Below, piece by piece: positions 25,610-33,231 of a stretch of 64,000 bases of DNA. Each line of letters starts with the position of its first letter. Position 1 is the first letter of the stretch. The position numbers and the translations under genes are program-made. The notes under the pieces are model-generated. The model was given only the letters and a program-made list of their open reading frames with translations. It was not told the origin of the DNA and did no database searches. The DNA lies in the NCBI GenBank assembly GCA_963728495.1, contig CAVSKI010000009.1, positions 186,001 through 250,000 on the forward strand. The letters run 5' to 3'. The DNA is from JACVRW01 sp963728495 (lineage in GTDB: Bacteria > Actinomycetota > Thermoleophilia > Solirubrobacterales > Thermoleophilaceae).

Positions 25610-26316
25610 TGGACGGGCTCTCCACCCGGGTGTTCGCCGACGGAGCGGATCTGGACGGGATCCTCGCCCTGGCCGCGGATCCGCGCATCTCGGGCTTCAC
25701 CACCAACCCGACGCTCATGTGGAAGGCCGGGCTGACCGACTACTCCGACTTCGCCCAGCGCCTCTTGGAGCGGATCACCCGTCACCCGATCTCGTTCGAG
25801 GTGTTCGCCGACGGGGTCGAAGAGATGCGCCGCCAGGCCCGCCTGATCGCCGCCTGGGGCGAGAACGTGTACGTGAAGATTCCCGTGACCACCACCTCGG
25901 GCGAGTCGATGGTCCCGCTGGTCCGCGAGCTCTCGGAGAGCGGAGTGAAGGTCAACGTCACGGCCCTGTTCACGACCGCGCAGGTGGAGCTGGTCACGGC
26001 CGCCGTGCGCAACGGCGCGCCCTCCTACCTGTCCGTGTTCGCCGGCCGGATCGCCGACGCGGGCATCGACCCACTGCCGATCATGGCCCGCTCGGTCGAC
26101 ATCATGGTCGACGCGCCCCGCGCCGAGTTGATCTGGGCCTCGCCGCGCGAGGTGCTGAACGTGGTCCAGGCCGACAGCGTCGGCTGCCACATCATCACCA
26201 TGACCCACGATCTTCTGGCCAAGCTCGAGCTGCTGGGCAAGGACCTCGAGCAGTTCTCCCTGGAGACCGTCCAGATGTTCCACCGCGACGCGGTGGCGGC
26301 CGGTTTCAATCTCTGA
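25606..26316 (+). CDS. tal: Transaldolase (small, FSA-like type)
   Basis: 236 aa; ATGA overlap with the phosphatase. Family signatures: 'ISGFTTNPTLMWKAG' near 28-42, the Schiff-base lysine in 'ENVYVKIPVTTTSG' (Lys91), 'VNVTALFTTAQ' and 'YLSVFAGRIADAG'. It has the size of the short transaldolase/fructose-6-phosphate aldolase group. Transaldolase can form sedoheptulose 7-phosphate, the starting point of the heptose pathway encoded on either side, so this copy may be devoted to supplying that precursor. A housekeeping pentose-phosphate role cannot be excluded. Confidence 0.85.
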   Translation: MMDGLSTRVFADGADLDGILALAADPRISGFTTNPTLMWKAGLTDYSDFAQRLLERITRHPISFEVFADGVEEMRRQARLIAAWGENVYVKIPVTTTSGESMVPLVRELSESGVKVNVTALFTTAQVELVTAAVRNGAPSYLSVFAGRIADAGIDPLPIMARSVDIMVDAPRAELIWASPREVLNVVQADSVGCHIITMTHDLLAKLELLGKDLEQFSLETVQMFHRDAVAAGFNL

Positions 26317-26320
26317 CCGC

Positions 26321-27274
26321 TTGAGGCGCGCCTGCATCACCGGAGGGGGCGGATTCATCGGAAGCACCCTGGCCGATCGCCTGAGCGAGCAGGGCACGGA
26401 GGTGGTGGTGGTCGACGACTTCCGGACCGGACGCCGCGAGTTCGTGTCCGCCCTGCGCGGGCGCCCGGGTGCCACCGTGATCGAGGCCGACGTCCTCGCT
26501 CCCGGGGTGCTCGAGCAGGCGGTGGAGGGCTGCGACTGGGTCTTCCACATGCAGGCCAACGCGGACGTGCGCCATGGCCTCGACCACCCGGGCCGCGACC
26601 TCGAGCAGAACACGATCGCCACGGCGCGGGTGTTGGAGGCCATGCGCAGCCGCGGTGTCTCGCGCATCGTCTTTCCCTCCACCGGCTCGGTCTACGGCGA
26701 GCCAGAGCTGTTCCCGACCCCGGAGGACGCCCCCTTTCCGGTGCAGACCTCGCTCTACGCGGCATCCAAGCTGGCCGCCGAGGGGCTCATCTCCGCATAC
26801 GCCTCGGGCTACGGCTTCACCGGAATAATCTGTCGCTTCGTGTCGATCCTCGGTGAGCGCTACACCCACGGGCACGTGTTCGACTTCCACCACGCGCTCC
26901 GGCGCGACCCATCGCGCCTGCGCGTGCTCGGAGACGGGCGCCAGGAGAAGTCCTACCTCTACGTGCAGGACTGCGTTTCGGCAATGCTCACCGCGGCCGC
27001 CCACCACCAGGGCGAGCCCGGAGCGAACATCTACAACCTGGGTACCGACGAGACGGTGATCGTCGACGAGTCGGTCGGCATCATCACCGAGCACCTCGGG
27101 CTCACGCCCGAGATCGAGCACACGGGCGGGCGCCGGGGCTGGGTGGGAGACAGCCCCCTCATCCACCTGGATTGCACGAAGCTGCGCTCACTGGGCTGGG
27201 CACCCCGCCTGACCATCCGCGAGTCGATCGTGCGGACGCTCGACTGGCTGGAGCAGGAGGCCACGGTTCGATGA
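26321..27274 (+). CDS. NAD-dependent nucleotide-sugar epimerase/dehydratase (extended SDR)
   Basis: 317 aa from a TTG start, four bases after the transaldolase stop. The Rossmann loop is 'ITGGGGFIGS' (G8-x2-G11-x2-G14) and the acidic strand end is 'VVVDDF'. The catalytic triad is visible: Ser/Thr in 'PSTGSVYGEP', and Tyr146-x3-Lys150 in 'YAASK'. 'YLYVQDCVSAML' is the sugar-binding region of UDP-glucose 4-epimerase-like enzymes. It should act on a nucleotide sugar. In this operon that may be the activated heptose (compare HldD and GDP-heptose-modifying enzymes) or another building block. Confidence 0.85.
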   Translation: MRRACITGGGGFIGSTLADRLSEQGTEVVVVDDFRTGRREFVSALRGRPGATVIEADVLAPGVLEQAVEGCDWVFHMQANADVRHGLDHPGRDLEQNTIATARVLEAMRSRGVSRIVFPSTGSVYGEPELFPTPEDAPFPVQTSLYAASKLAAEGLISAYASGYGFTGIICRFVSILGERYTHGHVFDFHHALRRDPSRLRVLGDGRQEKSYLYVQDCVSAMLTAAAHHQGEPGANIYNLGTDETVIVDESVGIITEHLGLTPEIEHTGGRRGWVGDSPLIHLDCTKLRSLGWAPRLTIRESIVRTLDWLEQEATVR

Positions 27275-28257
27275 GCGTCATCTTCAGCCGCGCGCCGCTG
27301 CGGATTTCCCTCGGCGGGGGCGGCACCGACCTGCCCTCCTACTACGCCGAGCACGGCGGTTTCCTCGTTTCGGGCGCGATCGACAAGTACGTCTACATGC
27401 TCACGCACACGGTCTTCCAGCGCCGCTACCGCATGAAGTACTCGGAGACCGAGGAGGTCGACGACCCGAGCGAGATCCGGCACCCCATCCTTCGCGAGAC
27501 GCTGCTACGCCACTGGAACGGCAGCCCGTTGGAGATCGCCTCGGTGGCCGACGTGCCGGCTGGCACGGGCATGGGCTCCTCCGGAGCGTTCACGGTGTGC
27601 CTGATGAAGGGCCTCGCGCACGCTCGCCGCGTCTCGATGACCCCCGGAGCTTTGGCCGAGGCGGCCTGTGAGATCGAGATCGATGTGCTGGGCGAGCCGG
27701 TCGGGAAGCAGGATCCATACGTGGCGGCGCACGGCGGCATCTGCGCCTACACCTTCGGCCGTGACGGCAGCATCGAGGTGGAGCCGCTCGAGCTCTCGGC
27801 GGAGACGCTGCGCGGCCTGCGCGACCACCTGCTGCTCTTCTACACCGGCGAGGCGCGGCGGGCCTCCGCGGTGCTGGCCGACCAGGACGAGCGCTCGCGC
27901 CGCGGGGACGAGGAGATGCTCGAGAACCTGCACCTGACCAAGGAGCTCGGCGAGCGCAGCCGCGGGCTGCTGACCGGGGGCGATCTCGAGGGATACGGCG
28001 AGCTGATGCACGAGCACTGGGAGAACAAGCGCCGGCGCTCGCCCGGCATGGTCACCGACCGCATCGACGAGCTCTACACCCTGGCGCGCCGCAGCGGGGC
28101 GGTGGGAGGCAAGCTGGTGGGCGCCGGCGGAGGCGGGTTCCTGCTGGTCTATGCACGCCGGCCCGACGACACGAGGCAGGCGATGGCCGCGGCGCAGGCA
28201 CAAGAGCTGATCTTCGACTTCGAGTTCAGCGGCGCCTACGCCAGCGAGTATGCATGA
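27271..28257 (+). CDS. hddA: D-glycero-alpha-D-manno-heptose 7-phosphate kinase (HddA-like, GHMP family)
   Basis: 328 aa; ATGA overlap. The start 'APLRISLGGGGTDLPSYY' is the hallmark of HddA and related GHMP kinases. The ATP loop is 'PAGTGMGSSGAF' (96-107) and the third GHMP motif is 'KLVGAGGGGFLL'. HddA phosphorylates heptose 7-phosphate at C1 in the alpha configuration, which leads to GDP-heptose rather than ADP-heptose. Isomerase, phosphatase and nucleotidyltransferase partners are all in the same operon. The length agrees with the family (about 330-340 aa). Confidence 0.9.
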   Translation: MSVIFSRAPLRISLGGGGTDLPSYYAEHGGFLVSGAIDKYVYMLTHTVFQRRYRMKYSETEEVDDPSEIRHPILRETLLRHWNGSPLEIASVADVPAGTGMGSSGAFTVCLMKGLAHARRVSMTPGALAEAACEIEIDVLGEPVGKQDPYVAAHGGICAYTFGRDGSIEVEPLELSAETLRGLRDHLLLFYTGEARRASAVLADQDERSRRGDEEMLENLHLTKELGERSRGLLTGGDLEGYGELMHEHWENKRRRSPGMVTDRIDELYTLARRSGAVGGKLVGAGGGGFLLVYARRPDDTRQAMAAAQAQELIFDFEFSGAYASEYA

Positions 28258-29285
28258 GCCGCCCGGCGCTGCGAGTGGGAATCGTCGGCTGCGGCCGCAT
28301 GGGAGCCAAGCGGGCGGCGGCGCTGACGGCCCCTGACGCGGTCGTCGGCTGCTACGACACGCTGGCCCCCGCCGCCGAGAGCCTGGCTCGCGAACACGGC
28401 GCGGCGGCCTGCGCCAGCCTGGCCGACCTGCTCTCCCTGAGCCCCGACGTGGTCGTGGTGGCGGCCACCCACGACCGCCTGGCCGAGCTGGCCGAGTCGG
28501 CCCTCGGCGGCGGCGCACACGTGCTGGTGGAGAAGCCCGCCGGGCTCGGCACCGGCCAGATCGACCGCTTGCTCGACACACAGCACGCCAGCGGCCGCCG
28601 CGTGAAGGTGGGCTTCAACCACCGCTTCCATCCGGGCATCGCCCGCGCCGCGGCGGAGGTACACAGCGGCCGTCACGGCGAGCTGTTGCATCTGCGCGGG
28701 CGCTACGGCCACGGCGGGCGTCTCGGCTACGAGCGCGAATGGCGCGCGCAGCCCGAGCGCTCGGGGGGCGGCGAGCTGACCGACCAAGGGATGCACCTGC
28801 TCGACCTCAGCCACTGGCTCGCCGGCCCGCTACCCGTGCACTCGGCCCTGCTGCGCACGCATTTCTGGGATACGCCGGTGGAGGACAACGCGGCGCTGAT
28901 ACTCGGTGAGCCGGATCTGCGCGACGGGCCCTGGGCGATGCTCCATGTGACCTGGACGGAGTGGAAGAACATGTTCTCGCTGGAGATCTACTGCCGGACC
29001 GCGAAGCTGCAGGTGGACGGGCTGGTGCGCTCGTACGGCCCGCAGCGGCTGAGGATCTACCGCATGGGCCCCGAGCTGGGGCCGCCGGAGCTCGAGGAGG
29101 TCGCCTACCCCGACGAGGACGGCTCGTGGTCGGCCGAATGGGAGCACTTCGCGGACGCCCTGGCCGCCGGCGACGGGCGGCCGCTGCTGGGCGACCTGAA
29201 TGACGCCCGCTACGCCTGGGAGCAAGTCGAGGCGGCCTACGCCGGCGGCCCGTACGCGGGCATGCGCGAGGCGATCGCGCGGTGA
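28254..29285 (+). CDS. Gfo/Idh/MocA-family oxidoreductase
   Basis: 343 aa; ATGA overlap. The N-terminal Rossmann domain begins 'RVGIVGCGRMGAKRAAAL', with 'HVLVEKPAGLG' (the conserved E-K-P motif) around residues 85-95 and 'VGFNHRFHP' after it. The C-terminal alpha/beta domain provides the substrate site ('DQGMHLLDLSHWL'). These enzymes oxidise or reduce a hydroxyl or keto group on sugars, often nucleotide sugars, with NAD(P). Position between the heptose kinase and an SDR suggests modification of the heptose or a partner sugar; the exact step is unknown. Confidence 0.85.
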   Translation: MSRPALRVGIVGCGRMGAKRAAALTAPDAVVGCYDTLAPAAESLAREHGAAACASLADLLSLSPDVVVVAATHDRLAELAESALGGGAHVLVEKPAGLGTGQIDRLLDTQHASGRRVKVGFNHRFHPGIARAAAEVHSGRHGELLHLRGRYGHGGRLGYEREWRAQPERSGGGELTDQGMHLLDLSHWLAGPLPVHSALLRTHFWDTPVEDNAALILGEPDLRDGPWAMLHVTWTEWKNMFSLEIYCRTAKLQVDGLVRSYGPQRLRIYRMGPELGPPELEEVAYPDEDGSWSAEWEHFADALAAGDGRPLLGDLNDARYAWEQVEAAYAGGPYAGMREAIAR

Positions 29286-30124
29286 AGGGAAGGCGCATCG
29301 CGATCACGGGCGGCTCGAGGGGCATAGGCGCCGCGGTCGCGCACACGCTCGCCGAACGCGGCGCGCGGCTGGTGCTGATCGCCCGCGGTGCCGAAGATCT
29401 GCGTTCTACGCTGGCCGCCCTTCCGGGCGAGCAGCACGAGGCCCACGCGCTCGACGTGAGCGACGAGGCCGGCTGGCGCGAGCTCGCTCCCGGTCTGGGC
29501 GAGCTGCACGGCCTGGTCTGTGCCGCGGCGGTGCTCGACCCCATCGGGCCGGTCGGCAGCTACGAGCCGGCGCGCTTTCGCCGCACCCTCGACATCAACG
29601 TGTTCGGCACCCTGCTCGCCGTGCACCACTGCCTCGACGCCCTGCGCGCCAGCGCCGGAGCGATCGTCACCTTCAGCGGGGGCGGCGGCACCGGCCCGCT
29701 GCCCCGCTTCGACGCCTACGCCGCATCCAAGGCCGCGATCGTGCGCCTGAGCGAGAACCTGGCCGCGGAGCTCGAGGAGTCCCGAGTGCGCGTGAACTGC
29801 GTCGCGCCGGGCTTCGTGGCCACCGGCCTGCACGAGTCCACGCTGGCCGCCGGGCCCGAGAGCGCCGGCGCCGCCTACTACGAGCGCACCCGCCGTGAGC
29901 TTGCGGAAGGCGGGGTTCCCGCGCGCGCTGCCGCCGAGCTGGTCCGCTACCTGCTCGGGGATCCGGACCCCGTGCCCTTCAGCGGGCGCCTCATCTCGGC
30001 CCAGTGGGACCCGTGGCGCGACCCCGCCTACGGCGAGCGCCTGAGCGCAGAGCCCGAGCTGGCCACGCTGCGGCGAATCGACGGCGTGCAGTTCGGACCG
30101 CTGGCCCAGGAGCGGAGCGGGTGA
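29282..30124 (+). CDS. Short-chain dehydrogenase/reductase
   Basis: 280 aa with a GTG start (GTGA overlap). Classical SDR features: 'ITGGSRGIGAAVAHTLA' (cofactor loop G10-G16), 'DINVFGTLLAVHH', catalytic Ser132 in 'FSGGGG', Tyr146-x3-Lys150 in 'YAASKAA', and 'VRVNCVAPGFVATGL'. The last ~60 residues form an extension past the usual SDR core. An NAD(P)-dependent oxidoreductase acting on a small substrate; with the preceding Gfo/Idh/MocA gene it may carry out paired oxidation and reduction on a sugar. Substrate not predictable. Confidence 0.85.
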   Translation: MKGRRIAITGGSRGIGAAVAHTLAERGARLVLIARGAEDLRSTLAALPGEQHEAHALDVSDEAGWRELAPGLGELHGLVCAAAVLDPIGPVGSYEPARFRRTLDINVFGTLLAVHHCLDALRASAGAIVTFSGGGGTGPLPRFDAYAASKAAIVRLSENLAAELEESRVRVNCVAPGFVATGLHESTLAAGPESAGAAYYERTRRELAEGGVPARAAAELVRYLLGDPDPVPFSGRLISAQWDPWRDPAYGERLSAEPELATLRRIDGVQFGPLAQERSG

Positions 30125-31029
30125 GCGGGCAGGCCCTCGTTGAGCTGCTGCCGCCACCCGGCCGAGCGGCGCCCCCGCCTTTCGACCACGGGTGGGCCGC
30201 CGGCGACGGGGGCGTCGAGCCGTTTCTGTCCTACGTGGACGGCACGGAGGGCGCCAACTGGTCGGTTGGCCTGGAGGCCCTGCACGAGGAGAGCAGCCGC
30301 AACCATCCCATCGACATCTGGACGCGACGCGCCGCACTCGCGCGGCTTGGTCCGGTCCCCCCGGGCGCCGTGGTCATGGACCTCGGGTGCTCCACCGGCT
30401 ACCTGCTCGAGGATCTGCGCAGCGCCCACCCGCGGGCCGCGCTGGTCGGGGTGGACCTCATCGCCGCCGGGCTGGCCAAGGCGCACGCGTCGGTGCCCGA
30501 GGCCCGGCTCGTGCAGGCCGACGCGTGCCGGCTGCCGCTGGCCGATGCCAGCGTGGACAGCGCGGTGAGCCTGAACCTGCTCGAGCACGTGCCCGACGAC
30601 GAGCGGGCGCTGGTGGAGCTGCGCCGGGTGTTGCGACCCGGCGCACGGGCGGTGCTGGTGGTGCCCGCCGGGCCGCGTCTGTACGACTACTACGACCGCT
30701 ACCTCGGTCACGAGCGGCGCTACGCACGCCGCGAGCTGGCCGCCAAGGGGCGTCGCGCGGGGCTCGAGGTAATCGAGGACCTGCATCTCGGCAGCGTCCT
30801 GTTTCCGGCCTTCGCACTGGTCAAGGGCCGCAATCGCCGGCGCTACTCGAACCTGAGCAACGCCGCGCTCGAAGAGCGCGTGGCGGCCGACATCGCGGGC
30901 ACCCGCGACTCGCGCGCCGTGCGCGCCGGTCTGTGGCTCGAGGAGGCGCTGGTCAACCGGGGCCTGAGGCCGCCCGTCGGCATACGCGGGCTGACCGTGC
31001 TGCGCCGGCCCCCCACCGCGACCCCATGA
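30121..31029 (+). CDS. SAM-dependent methyltransferase
   Basis: 302 aa; GTGA overlap. SAM-binding loop 'VVMDLGCSTGYLLEDL' (about 80-95), acidic strand end 'VGVDLIAAG', motif II 'DSAVSLNLLEHVPDDERAL' and 'VLRPGARAVLVVPAG'. This is the class I layout used by many sugar and natural-product O-methyltransferases. The N-terminal ~65 residues precede the core. Because it lies within the heptose operon, directly before a GtrB-type transferase, it may methylate the heptose or a glycan intermediate. Confidence 0.8.
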   Translation: MSGQALVELLPPPGRAAPPPFDHGWAAGDGGVEPFLSYVDGTEGANWSVGLEALHEESSRNHPIDIWTRRAALARLGPVPPGAVVMDLGCSTGYLLEDLRSAHPRAALVGVDLIAAGLAKAHASVPEARLVQADACRLPLADASVDSAVSLNLLEHVPDDERALVELRRVLRPGARAVLVVPAGPRLYDYYDRYLGHERRYARRELAAKGRRAGLEVIEDLHLGSVLFPAFALVKGRNRRRYSNLSNAALEERVAADIAGTRDSRAVRAGLWLEEALVNRGLRPPVGIRGLTVLRRPPTATP

Positions 31030-32012
31030 CCGAGCGCCCCTCCATCGTGGATGCCCGCCAGGAGCCCCACGCCACGATCAGCGTGGTAATCCCCGCCTAC
31101 AACGAGGAGGACAACGTCGAGCGCGCCTACGAGCGCCTGGCCGAGGTGCTGTCCGACCTCGACGTGCAATGGGAGCTGATCTTCAGCGTCGATCCCTCGC
31201 GCGACCGGACCGAGGAACTGGTCCTCGAGCTCCGCGAGCGTGACCCCCGGGTGAAGATGCTGCGCTTCTCGCGCCGCTTCGGGCAGCCGATGGCCACCCT
31301 GGCGGGAATGGAGGCTGCCGCCGGAGACGCGGTCGTGGTGATCGACTGCGACCTCCAGGACCCACCGGAGCTCATACCCGAGCTGGTGGCCGGCTGGCGC
31401 GATGGTTACGACGTGGTCTATGCGCAGCGCCGGACCAGGGCGGGGGAGACGCTGCCCAAGCGCATCGTGGCCGCGCTCGGCTACCGGCTGATCGCGCGGA
31501 TCGCCGAGGTGGAGATCCCGCCCAACACCGGTGACTTCCGTCTCATGAGCCGGCGCGTGGTCGACAACGTGGTGGCGCTCAAGGAGAGCCACGGGTTCTT
31601 GCGCGGCCTGGTCGGCTTGGTCGGCTTTCGCCAGACCAGCATCCCCTACGACCGCGATCCGCGCGTGGCGGGCAAGAGCAAGTACAACCCCTTCTTCGGC
31701 TCGGTGCTGATCGGGCTCAACGGGGTGATCGGCTTCTCGCGCTATCCGCTGCAGGTGAGCTCGTTCCTGGGCATCGCGCTGGCCGGATTCGCCTTCCTGC
31801 TGGCCATCGTGTACCTGGGCCTCAAGCTCGGCGGAGTCGACTTCCCGATCGGAAATCCGACCATCGTGATCGTCGTCTCCTTCTTCAGCGGGCTCCAGCT
31901 GCTGTCGCTCGGCGTGATGGGCGAGTACGTCGGGCGCAGCTACGAGGAGATACGCAACCGACCCAAGTACATCGTCGAGTCCCGCCACGGCTGGGAGGAC
32001 GAGACGGAATGA
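31026..32012 (+). CDS. GtrB-type polyprenyl-phosphate glycosyltransferase (GT2)
   Basis: 328 aa; ATGA overlap. 'VVIPAYNEEDNVERAY', 'LIFSVDPSRDRTEELV' (the usual VDDGSTD motif in a variant form), 'VVVIDCDLQDPPELIPEL' (metal site) and 'PNTGDFRLMSRRVVD'. Two C-terminal membrane helices lie at about 245-305. It should transfer a sugar from a nucleotide donor to polyprenyl phosphate. A GtrA-like protein is encoded two genes downstream, the classical partner that flips the lipid-linked sugar, with the HddC-like gene in between. Confidence 0.85.
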   Translation: MTERPSIVDARQEPHATISVVIPAYNEEDNVERAYERLAEVLSDLDVQWELIFSVDPSRDRTEELVLELRERDPRVKMLRFSRRFGQPMATLAGMEAAAGDAVVVIDCDLQDPPELIPELVAGWRDGYDVVYAQRRTRAGETLPKRIVAALGYRLIARIAEVEIPPNTGDFRLMSRRVVDNVVALKESHGFLRGLVGLVGFRQTSIPYDRDPRVAGKSKYNPFFGSVLIGLNGVIGFSRYPLQVSSFLGIALAGFAFLLAIVYLGLKLGGVDFPIGNPTIVIVVSFFSGLQLLSLGVMGEYVGRSYEEIRNRPKYIVESRHGWEDETE

Positions 32013-32716
32013 GCGCCGGCGGCGAGCTGCCGCCCGTGTGCATCCTCGCGGGAGGGCTGGGCAGTCGCCTGGGAGAGCGCGTGCGCGACACCCCCAAGCC
32101 CCTGCTCGAGGTCGCGGGCCGTCCCTTTCTCCTGCACCAGCTCGAGCTGCTGGCCGGGCACGGCGCGAGCGAGGTCGTGGTGTGCGTTGGCTACCGCGGC
32201 GACCAGATAGCAAGCTCGATCGGCCCCGCGCGCTTCGGCCTGAGAGTGCGCTACAGCCACGATGCCCCCGGCCTGGACGGAACGCTGGGTGCGGTGCGTA
32301 GGGCGCTGCCTCTGCTCGGCGAGCGCTTTCTCGTGCTCTACGGAGACACGTTCCTGCGCGTGGCCTACCAGGCCGTCGATGCCGCCTGGCGGGCCAGCGG
32401 ACTGCCCGCCGTGATGACCGTCCTGCGCAACGAGGGCCGCTGGGACACCTCCAACGTGCTGTTTCGCGGTGAGCGCGTGGTGCGCTACGACAAGCGCAAT
32501 CCCAGTCCGGACATGGCCTGGATCGACTACGGCCTGGGCGGCCTCGAGGCGCGGGCGCTCGATGCCGTGAGCGGCGAGGAGCGAGACCTGGCCGCGCTCT
32601 ACCGGAGGTTGGCCGAGCGCGGGGAGCTCTTGGGCTTCGAGGCCACCCAGCGCTTCTACGAGATCGGGACGCCCGGGGCGCTGGCCGAGACCGACGCGTT
32701 CCTGCGCGGATCGTGA
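32009..32716 (+). CDS. hddC: Sugar-1-phosphate nucleotidyltransferase (HddC-like)
   Basis: 235 aa; ATGA overlap. The N-terminus carries the nucleotidyltransferase signature 'ILAGGLGSRLGERVRDTPKP', with Lys in the activator site, then 'LEVAGRPFLLHQLE' and the metal-binding 'VLYGDTFL'. Near the end 'RFYEIGTPGALAETDAFL' matches HddC and related short pyrophosphorylases. With GmhA-, HddA- and GmhB-like enzymes in the same operon, the expected reaction is D-glycero-alpha-D-manno-heptose 1-phosphate plus GTP to GDP-heptose. Substrate choice is inferred from context. Confidence 0.8.
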   Translation: MSAGGELPPVCILAGGLGSRLGERVRDTPKPLLEVAGRPFLLHQLELLAGHGASEVVVCVGYRGDQIASSIGPARFGLRVRYSHDAPGLDGTLGAVRRALPLLGERFLVLYGDTFLRVAYQAVDAAWRASGLPAVMTVLRNEGRWDTSNVLFRGERVVRYDKRNPSPDMAWIDYGLGGLEARALDAVSGEERDLAALYRRLAERGELLGFEATQRFYEIGTPGALAETDAFLRGS

Positions 32717-33165
32717 GCGCGCGGGATCGGGTGCGCCATCTCGCCTCTCCGGAGGCGGGCCGGCTCGGCCAAGGCGTCCGCTTCGCCATCGCGGGAGCGG
32801 TGGTGACGGTCGTCTACGTGACCACCACCACGGTGCTGGCCCAGGTCTTCGGAGTCGCCTTTCAGGTCGCTCTCGCGGTGGGCTACGTACTCGGGCTGTG
32901 CGTGCACTTCACCCTGCAACGCGTCTTCGTTTGGGTGCATCACGAGGAGTTCGTGCTGTCGGTCCACCAGCAGGCGGGGCGATACCTGCTGCTGGCCGGG
33001 CTCCAATATGGCGTCACGGCCGCGGCGGTGGCCGTGTTCCCGTCCCTGCTCGGGCTCTCCTCGCAGGTCGTGTACTTCGGCGCGGTGATCGTGGTTACCG
33101 CGGCCAACTTCCTGATCTTCGGCAGCCGGGTGTTTCACGCCGGGCCCTCTGGTGGCGCGGCTTGA
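32713..33165 (+). CDS. GtrA-like polyprenyl-phosphate-sugar flippase
   Basis: 150 aa with a GTG start (GTGA overlap). Four hydrophobic helices, the first beginning 'GVRFAIAGAVVTVVYV' and the second 'ALAVGYVLGLCVHFTLQRVFVW', the usual GtrA (Pfam GtrA/DPMS_TMD3) pattern with the aromatic 'N/H-F-x(4)-F-V-W' loop. The last helix ends 'ANFLIFGSRVF'. GtrA proteins are thought to flip polyprenyl-phosphate-linked monosaccharides to the outer face. It closes the overlapping heptose operon and pairs with the GtrB enzymes at 21809 and 31026. Confidence 0.85.
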   Translation: MSARDRVRHLASPEAGRLGQGVRFAIAGAVVTVVYVTTTTVLAQVFGVAFQVALAVGYVLGLCVHFTLQRVFVWVHHEEFVLSVHQQAGRYLLLAGLQYGVTAAAVAVFPSLLGLSSQVVYFGAVIVVTAANFLIFGSRVFHAGPSGGAA

Positions 33166-33174
33166 GCGCTCGGC

Positions 33175-33180
33175 TATTCT
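33175..33180 (+). promoter_or_regulatory. Candidate -10 hexamer TATTCT with possible 12-codon leader
   Basis: TATTCT lies 8 bases before a TTG (33189) that opens a 12-codon frame ending at 33227, five bases before the ATG of the YfhO-like gene. The arrangement resembles that at 10767-10826 but is weaker, since the start would be TTG and there is no overlap. Confidence 0.25.
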
Positions 33181-33231
33181 GCGCCGCCTTGCGCCCGAGG
33201 ACTACGGTGCGCCGGGGACCGGCGTGACCAC

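Noticed and set aside
24568..26682. 704-codon minus-strand open frame
   Set aside because: Antisense to four well-supported heptose-pathway genes; low-complexity Arg/Ser/Pro sequence.
30843..32789. 648-codon minus-strand open frame
   Set aside because: Antisense to the GtrB-type and HddC-like genes; no recognisable domain.
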